From an uncultured Eubacteriales bacterium (GTDB taxonomy: Bacteria; Bacillota; Clostridia; Oscillospirales; CAG-272), in NCBI GenBank assembly GCA_900544985.1, contig UQXK01000011.1, positions 1-44,536 of the forward strand: a DNA stretch of 44,536 nucleotides, given 5' to 3'. The notes below the pieces were generated by a model. The model made no database searches. It was not told where the DNA came from and was given only the letters and a program-made list of their open reading frames with translations. Position numbers and translations under genes: made by a program. Numbering within the stretch: the stretch's first letter is position 1; the number at the start of each line of letters is the position of its first letter. Of this stretch, positions 42,154-44,536 are shown one piece after another.

Positions 42154-42781
42154 TTTTCATCCTTTCTATTTCCCTTTTTACAATTTCATAACTCTCTTCT
42201 TCGGGACACTCTGTTGAAATAAGAACACCGTTATTCGCATTGCAGATATCTATATACTCATTTCTGAGTTTGTACTGCAAATCCATATCGATATAGCGGT
42301 CCTTTTCGCCGGAACGGGCGCGAACGCGTTCGACGGCTTTTTCCACAGAAACATCAAAAAAGAACGCTATATCAGGCTTTATAACCGACTTGGCTATCTC
42401 ATATATCCATTCATCGTTCTTAAAACCTCTGGCGCGAAGATTTGCAAGACAAGAATAAAAATACCTGTCGCTTAGTACGATCCTGCCTTCATTCATTGCA
42501 GGCTCGATTACTTTATTTACATGTTGCAGACGGTCGCTCGCCGCAAGAAGAGAGAGACTTCTGTAATCAAAATCATCATGGCAAGGAGAATCCATATAAT
42601 TCCTGAAAATTTTAGATTCACGCACGTAATTTGTGGGCTGCTTTGTAAGAAAAAGTTCGTTGTCCGTTTTCAGGTCCGAAAAAATACGATTAAGCATCGT
42701 TGTTTTTCCGCATCCGTCAAGTCCGCAGACCGTTATTAAAAATCCGCGTGTTTTATTTTCACGCATATCGAGTTTTCTCAT
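42140..42781 (-). CDS. Thymidylate-kinase-like P-loop kinase
   Basis: 213 residues with the P-loop GLDGCGKTTML, the DRY motif in LSDRYFYSCLA and a LID-like RARSGEKDRY region, as in dTMP kinases. Because it sits in an accessory operon next to a nucleotidyltransferase rather than with housekeeping genes, it may phosphorylate another small molecule. GGAGGTG precedes the ATG; 4-bp overlap with the upstream gene. Confidence 0.85.
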   Translation of the reverse strand: MRKLDMRENKTRGFLITVCGLDGCGKTTMLNRIFSDLKTDNELFLTKQPTNYVRESKIFRNYMDSPCHDDFDYRSLSLLAASDRLQHVNKVIEPAMNEGRIVLSDRYFYSCLANLRARGFKNDEWIYEIAKSVIKPDIAFFFDVSVEKAVERVRARSGEKDRYIDMDLQYKLRNEYIDICNANNGVLISTECPEEESYEIVKREIERMKNGSI

Positions 42782-43848
42782 GTTTTCTTCACCTCCGTTA
42801 AATCTCTTTTTCTGTCCTCCATAAAAAAGCGCTTTGTAATATCATCTGTTTTATAAAGAAAGACTTTTTTGTCTTTCGGCGAAATAACTCTTCTCAGAAA
42901 GTTTTTGTCATCTTCTAAAACTTTTTTCGATTCTTCTGCGATCTTCGAATCAAAAATATCAAACAGCTCCGCCGTTTCATATATAGCGTAAGCACAGATT
43001 TTTTCCATTCCCAATTCTTTTGCTCTTTTTTGCAAAGTCTTAAATTCAAAATCGGTCATTCCACTCAGAAGAAGATAAATATCGCAATATTTGTAAAGAG
43101 TCATATCGCGTCGCATTTCGATCCACGGGAGAGTTGTCGCCTCTTTATACAAATGCGAGCAAAGATGAATAAAAAAATCCGTCTTATCGAGAGTGGGAAT
43201 TTTCATTTTCCCGACTTTTGTAAAAGATGATCTTTCCAGCATAGATGACAATATATCAGTATTTCCGTTTTTATAATCCAGCGAAAAATTTATATCAACC
43301 TCCAAAAATCTCATATGAGGAAGATTCACTTCTTTAATGTACGGCACTGTTTCCCCGCGCATCATTTTTGATTCAATTATCTCTTTGCGTGCAGCAGGAA
43401 CAAATTCTCCGTTTCTGATATTTCCTTGCCTGAATCCTGATTTCAGAAGAATATCTGCTATTTTGCCGATATCCTCCGGCATTACAAGTAAATCGATATC
43501 ATTCGATGTACGGTACCCCTCCGGATAATAGGCGCACAAAAACGCGCCTTTAAGCATCACCGCCTTACAATCAAGGAGAATATCCGAAAGAAATTTCACA
43601 CATTTAAAAAAGCTCTTGTTTTTCTCTTGATTATATTCATAAGCGGATTGCAAAGAGCTTTTAAATTCGCGGTTTACTTTTCCGAGCAAACCGTGCTTTT
43701 TTAACGTTCCGTATGCTATTCCCTGCATTCGATTGAAAAATATCTGTCCGAGTACATTGGCGTTAGCATACGGTATCAACGATTCGTCAAAATCATTATT
43801 TTGAAATTTACATAACTCTTTAAATAACAATTTTTCTTTTTGTTTCAT
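42778..43848 (-). CDS. Nucleotidyltransferase-family protein (NTP_transf_5)
   Basis: 356 residues. The polymerase-beta-type core shows AVMLKGAFLCAYYPEGYRTSNDIDLLVMPEDI, with the catalytic acidic pair DID. Such proteins (NTP_transf_5) occur in lasso-peptide and other natural-product gene clusters and polysaccharide clusters. It overlaps the kinase-like gene by 4 bp, suggesting they act together. AAAGGAAAA RBS. Confidence 0.82.
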   Translation of the reverse strand: MKQKEKLLFKELCKFQNNDFDESLIPYANANVLGQIFFNRMQGIAYGTLKKHGLLGKVNREFKSSLQSAYEYNQEKNKSFFKCVKFLSDILLDCKAVMLKGAFLCAYYPEGYRTSNDIDLLVMPEDIGKIADILLKSGFRQGNIRNGEFVPAARKEIIESKMMRGETVPYIKEVNLPHMRFLEVDINFSLDYKNGNTDILSSMLERSSFTKVGKMKIPTLDKTDFFIHLCSHLYKEATTLPWIEMRRDMTLYKYCDIYLLLSGMTDFEFKTLQKRAKELGMEKICAYAIYETAELFDIFDSKIAEESKKVLEDDKNFLRRVISPKDKKVFLYKTDDITKRFFMEDRKRDLTEVKKT

Positions 43849-43851
43849 ATA

Positions 43852-44211
43852 TTATTTTCCTTTCTTAAATATAGGTTTTGAATAAAGTGAGATAATAGAG
43901 GCAAGCGTATTTTTCTCATCATGTGTCAGTATTGAATCATCTCTGTCAGCTGCAACAAATAATTTTTTCAGTACGTTCAATTCCCGATCGCTCATATACA
44001 TTCGCTCCATATGATAATCTTCCATAACATATACACCGCCGTAATATCTTCCCGTTTGTGTATATATAGGTTCGGAAATACTTATCGCCTCTATATCTCT
44101 TCTGATAGTTCTTTCGGAAACGCCGAATTCAAAAGCCAGATTTTGTATCGTCTCATATCTGCGAGAACATAATAATTTCAATATCCCGCTTCGTCTTTCG
44201 GCAGTTCCCAT
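43852..44211 (-). CDS. Small HTH regulator (HTH_11 type), first gene of the operon
   Basis: 119 residues starting MGTAERRSGILKLLCSRRYETIQNLAFEFGVSERTIRRDIEAISIS with a wing GRYYGGVYVMEDYHMERMYMS. It is a paralog of the protein at 29357-29698. The ATG at 44211 has AAGGAGGTG upstream; the in-frame GTG at 44220 is part of that RBS. A dyad upstream (44241-44280) also occurs before the DUF1906-RHS operon, so this protein may control both. Confidence 0.83.
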   Translation of the reverse strand: MGTAERRSGILKLLCSRRYETIQNLAFEFGVSERTIRRDIEAISISEPIYTQTGRYYGGVYVMEDYHMERMYMSDRELNVLKKLFVAADRDDSILTHDEKNTLASIISLYSKPIFKKGK

Positions 44212-44240
44212 TTTGCTCACCTCCTTTCTGACAAAATTTT

Positions 44241-44280
44241 ACCGCTTAACCAGGACAGATAAAGTCCGGGTTAAAAAATA
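44241..44280 (-). promoter_or_regulatory. Dyad and -10 element upstream of the HTH gene
   Basis: TTAACCAGGAC and GTCCGGGTTAA in the same layout as 38931-38970, including a TAAAAT -10 candidate without a good -35. Conserved arms with paired changes argue for a real operator. Confidence 0.65.
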
Positions 44281-44301
44281 AAAATCCGCAAAAAAGAAAA
44301 A

Positions 44302-44331
44302 TCCCGCGGATATCACCGAATCACCGCGGGA
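44302..44331 (-). terminator. Second terminator of the operon entering from the right edge
   Basis: TCCCGCGG (44302-44309) and CCGCGGGA (44324-44331), followed leftward by TTTTTCTTTTTT. Confidence 0.75.
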
Positions 44332-44351
44332 AATCGTATCAGAAAATAAAA

Positions 44352-44374
44352 AAGAGTTCCTGAATGGAACTCTT
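44352..44374 (-). terminator. First terminator of the operon entering from the right edge
   Basis: AAGAGTTCC (44352-44360) and GGAACTCTT (44366-44374), perfect 9-bp stem, followed leftward by TTTTTTATTTTC. Confidence 0.8.
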
Positions 44375-44454
44375 AATAGGGATTTTTTTATATTGATTAT
44401 CAATCAAAACTTTTGCGACAAAGACTATATTTAATTTTCTATTGAAGTAAACTT

Positions 44455-44536
44455 TTAGATTATTTTATCTTTGCGACGATAAATAATATCGCCATTGGCA
44501 TTTATATATCCGTCCGCATTTATAAATCTTCCCATT
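44455..44536 (-). CDS. C-terminal end of another RHS-type protein (runs off the right edge)
   Basis: The leftward frame reads MGRFINADGYINANGDII, then YRRKDKII and a stop. GRFINAD is the end of an RHS core (compare RRFINAD in the large RHS protein), here followed by only about 18 residues. It may be an orphan or truncated RHS tip; the rest lies outside the window. Confidence 0.6.
   Translation of the reverse strand, partial: MGRFINADGYINANGDIIYRRKDKII

Overview
The window looks like a chromosomal piece of an AT-rich Clostridia-type Firmicute. Ribosome binding sites are strong AGGAGG types, several promoters are near-consensus sigma-A, and typical Firmicute genes are present (ricT, the dimeric glycyl-tRNA synthetase, thyX, XRE/ImmA pairs). 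No tRNA, rRNA, CRISPR array or IS transposase was seen. The genus cannot be named from sequence alone.

Layout. 1-16.3 kb is mostly housekeeping: mnmA (cut by the left edge), an XRE regulator, a transglutaminase-like protein and two small proteins, then ricT-holB, a leftward run of MBL hydrolase-gltX-glnS-LUD protein, and rightward tagA-like glycosyltransferase-thyX and a PfkB-like protein-ruvX-glyQS. 16.6-18.9 kb holds a divergent GH4 alpha-galactosidase / AraC regulator pair.

19.0-26.7 kb is the most striking part. A leftward operon encodes a small membrane peptide, a zinc-ribbon SPFH/band-7 protein, a zinc-ribbon protein, a four-TM protein, a zinc-ribbon TIR protein with the catalytic Glu, a zinc-ribbon trypsin-like protease and a small acidic protein. 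Just upstream is a 245-bp segment bounded by perfect 25-bp inverted repeats. It holds a near-consensus promoter and two opposed terminators, and sits next to a tyrosine recombinase gene. I read this as an invertible promoter (phase-variation) switch controlling a TIR/protease conflict-type system. In the orientation given, the strong promoter points away from the operon.

26.8-29.1 kb is an XRE / ECF sigma / anti-sigma-like / secreted protein operon. 29.2-31.4 kb has a small HTH regulator, a zinc-finger peptide and an XRE-ImmA pair with a consensus promoter overlapped by a dyad operator. 31.5-38.9 kb is a leftward operon with a DUF1906 glycoside-hydrolase-like protein, a 1900-residue RHS protein with four Ig-like domains and a membrane TPR protein that may be its immunity partner. 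39.0-44.2 kb is a tightly overlapping seven-gene operon (HTH regulator, nucleotidyltransferase, thymidylate-kinase-like protein, ACP, BtrH-like protein, AMP ligase, CYTH protein) that looks biosynthetic. A shared dyad lies upstream of both its HTH gene and the DUF1906/RHS operon, suggesting common control. The right edge cuts another RHS-type reading frame followed by two tandem terminators.
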